Assembly (NCBI GenBank): GCA_013396755.1
Contig: VWZF01003357.1
Span: 256,873 to 320,872, forward strand
DNA from: Sclerurus mexicanus
Lineage: Eukaryota > Chordata > Aves > Passeriformes > Furnariidae
Direction: 5' to 3'
Length of the DNA stretch: 64,000 nt
Shown here piece after piece: positions 62,870-64,000 of the stretch; within the stretch, counting starts at the first letter, position 1, and each line of letters begins with the position of its first letter. A model generated the notes under the pieces. That model saw nothing but the letters and a program-made list of their open reading frames with translations. It had not been told where the DNA came from and ran no database searches. Made by a program: the position numbers and the translations under genes.

Positions 62870-63760
62870 TGGAAAGGAACGTTTCGGAAAGCACGGAGCT
62901 GAGCTGGGTCTCTGACCGCCTCTGCGAGCCTGTGCGTCCCAAGAACCGATCCCTGCGCTTTGCACGTGGACGTTTTCAAGGAAACCACCTCCGGGAGGTG
63001 TCTGTGGGTCGGGGCAGAGGCTGCCTCCGAGCCGCCCGTCCGAGGGAGCGGGATGCGGGTCCAGCCCCGCGCGGGGCACCCGCGCTCCCTGTCCCGGTCC
63101 TGCGGCAGGACGGGGGCTCGGGTGTCCCCGACGGGACGGGGCTCGGGTGTCCCCGACGGGACGGGGCTCGGGTGTCCCCGAAGGGACGGGGCTCGTGTAT
63201 CCCCGAAGGGGCCGGGCTCGGGTGTCCCCGAAGGGACGGGGCTCGGGTGTCCCCGAAGGGACGGGGCTCGTGTATCCCCGAAGGGACGGGGCTCGGGTGT
63301 CCCCGAAGGGACGGGGCTCGGGTGTCCCCGAAGGGACGGGGCTCGGGTGTCCCCGAAGGGACGGGGCTCGGGTGTCCCCGACGGGACGGGGCTCGGGTGT
63401 CCCCGAAGGGACGGGGCTCGGGTGTCCCCGACGGGACGGGCTCAGACCCGTGTTCGCCGTGCCCGAGCCAGCGCTGCGGACGCCGCGACACCCGAGCGCT
63501 GTCCGGAGGTGCGGGATCTGCAGCCTTGCCCACGGGTGTCCCCGCGGGCCCCTGGTGCCCTCGGGAGGGCGCTGGCCGTGGGATTTGGTTACTGACAGCG
63601 CCGATCCAGCGCACAGGGCGGCTCGGAAGGCTCTGAGCGCCCGGGAGGGCGGCGGGGCCGGTCCCCGAGAGGCGGCCGAGCCGGAGCCGCCCCGGCTCGG
63701 GGCTCCCGGAGCGGGCGGGACTGGCACGAGTGGCGCGGGTGACAGCGAGAGCCCGGCCCA
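62870..63760. promoter_or_regulatory. CpG-rich block (possible CpG island)
   Basis: Very high G+C with frequent CpG, unlike the AT-rich 3' UTR before it. About a third is the minisatellite. The non-repeat flanks (62940-63110, 63440-63740) are also CpG-rich, which could mark a promoter of a neighbouring gene. In mammals the gene downstream of CHD6 is EMILIN3 (recalled synteny), but no coding exon is visible here. Confidence 0.4.
63111..63441. repeat. 25-bp GC-rich minisatellite, 13 units
   Basis: Units start every 25 bases from 63121 to 63421 with no length change. The unit is GGTGTCCCCGAAGGGACGGG plus GCTCG. Variants are ACG for AAG at the centre (units at 63121, 63146, 63371, 63396, 63421) and TGTAT for GGTGT (units at 63196 and 63271, three units apart). 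Each standard unit contains the inverted repeat GTCCC-CGAA-GGGAC. Because 25 is not a multiple of three, all frames run through it open, producing long artefactual ORFs on both strands. Confidence 0.97.
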
Positions 63761-63950
63761 CGCGTGTCTGTGTGTTTGTCTGCCCGGCACTCCTGTGTGC
63801 CGCGTCCGTCCGTGTCCGCCTAGTCCGTGTCTCTCTGTCCCTGTCTGTGTGTCCGTGTCTGTCCCTCTGCCCGGGTCCGTCTGCGTGTCCGTGTCGGTCT
63901 GTCCGTGTCCCTCCGTCCCTGTCTCCGACCGTGTCTGTCTGTCCCTATCC
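63745..63950. repeat. Degenerate GTCC/GTGT low-complexity tract
   Basis: Imperfect iterations of GTCCGTGTCTGTCC-like words with no fixed period, on the 3' side of the minisatellite and CpG-rich block. Confidence 0.75.
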
Positions 63951-64000
63951 CCCTGTCCCAGTCCCTATCCCTATCCCCCTATCCCTATCCCTATCCCCCT
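63951..64000. repeat. (CCCTAT)n hexamer repeat, continues past the window
   Basis: CCCTAT units interspersed with CCCC. It resembles a one-base variant of the telomere hexamer CCCTAA but is not it. The array runs off the window end. Confidence 0.8.

Noticed and set aside
62867..63790. Long open frames on both strands (255-307 codons)
   Set aside because: Produced by the 25-bp minisatellite, whose period shifts through all frames. The repeated residues have no protein signature.
63951..64000. Telomere sequence
   Set aside because: The hexamer is CCCTAT, not CCCTAA, and it is interrupted by C-runs, so it is a simple repeat rather than true telomeric DNA.

Overview
The window is vertebrate nuclear DNA, almost certainly from a bird. 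It carries CR1-type LINE fragments with the avian 3' end (TTCTGTGATTCTAAA-like), short introns with canonical GT-AG sites, and one large gene on the + strand whose translated exons I recognise as CHD6 (chromodomain helicase DNA-binding protein 6). I cannot name the species. Protein comparisons with human CHD6 and CHD7 are from memory, not from a search.

Layout: 1-4352 is sequence upstream of the first coding exon, probably intron, with one CR1 fragment and no CpG-rich promoter. The CHD6 coding region runs from the ATG at 4375 to the TAG at 58487-58489 in 36 exons. The phases join without a break and sum to 8079 nt, or 2692 codons plus stop, close to the 2715 residues I recall for human CHD6. 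Exons 1-5 encode the basic N-terminus, exons 6-9 two chromodomains, exons 10-17 the Snf2-type ATPase, exons 18-25 the bridge and SANT/SLIDE-like DNA-binding region, and exons 28-29 a conserved linker and Myb-like domain. Exon 30 (1.5 kb) is a fast-evolving acidic region, and exons 31-36 form the conserved C-terminus. A long 3' UTR follows, with an AU-rich core and poly(A) signals at 60922 and 61699. From about 62.9 kb the sequence becomes very GC- and CpG-rich, holds a perfect-period 25-bp minisatellite, and ends in GTCC-rich and CCCTAT repeats.

The most interesting observation is inside the intron between the last two exons of the standard CHD6 model. Positions 55464-55568 form a 105-nt open, phase-0 exon with good splice sites that encodes most of a BRK domain resembling the second BRK of CHD7. 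The human CHD6 protein as I remember it joins the flanking exons directly and lacks this segment. Other unusual points are a 15-bp duplication that creates tandem in-frame splice donors at exon 9, a decayed copy of part of exon 33 in intron 34, a CR1 insertion beginning 6 bases past the exon 22 donor, and a repeat insertion containing an assembly N, flanked by a 10-bp direct repeat. No bacterial, viral-coding, CRISPR or RNA-gene features were seen.
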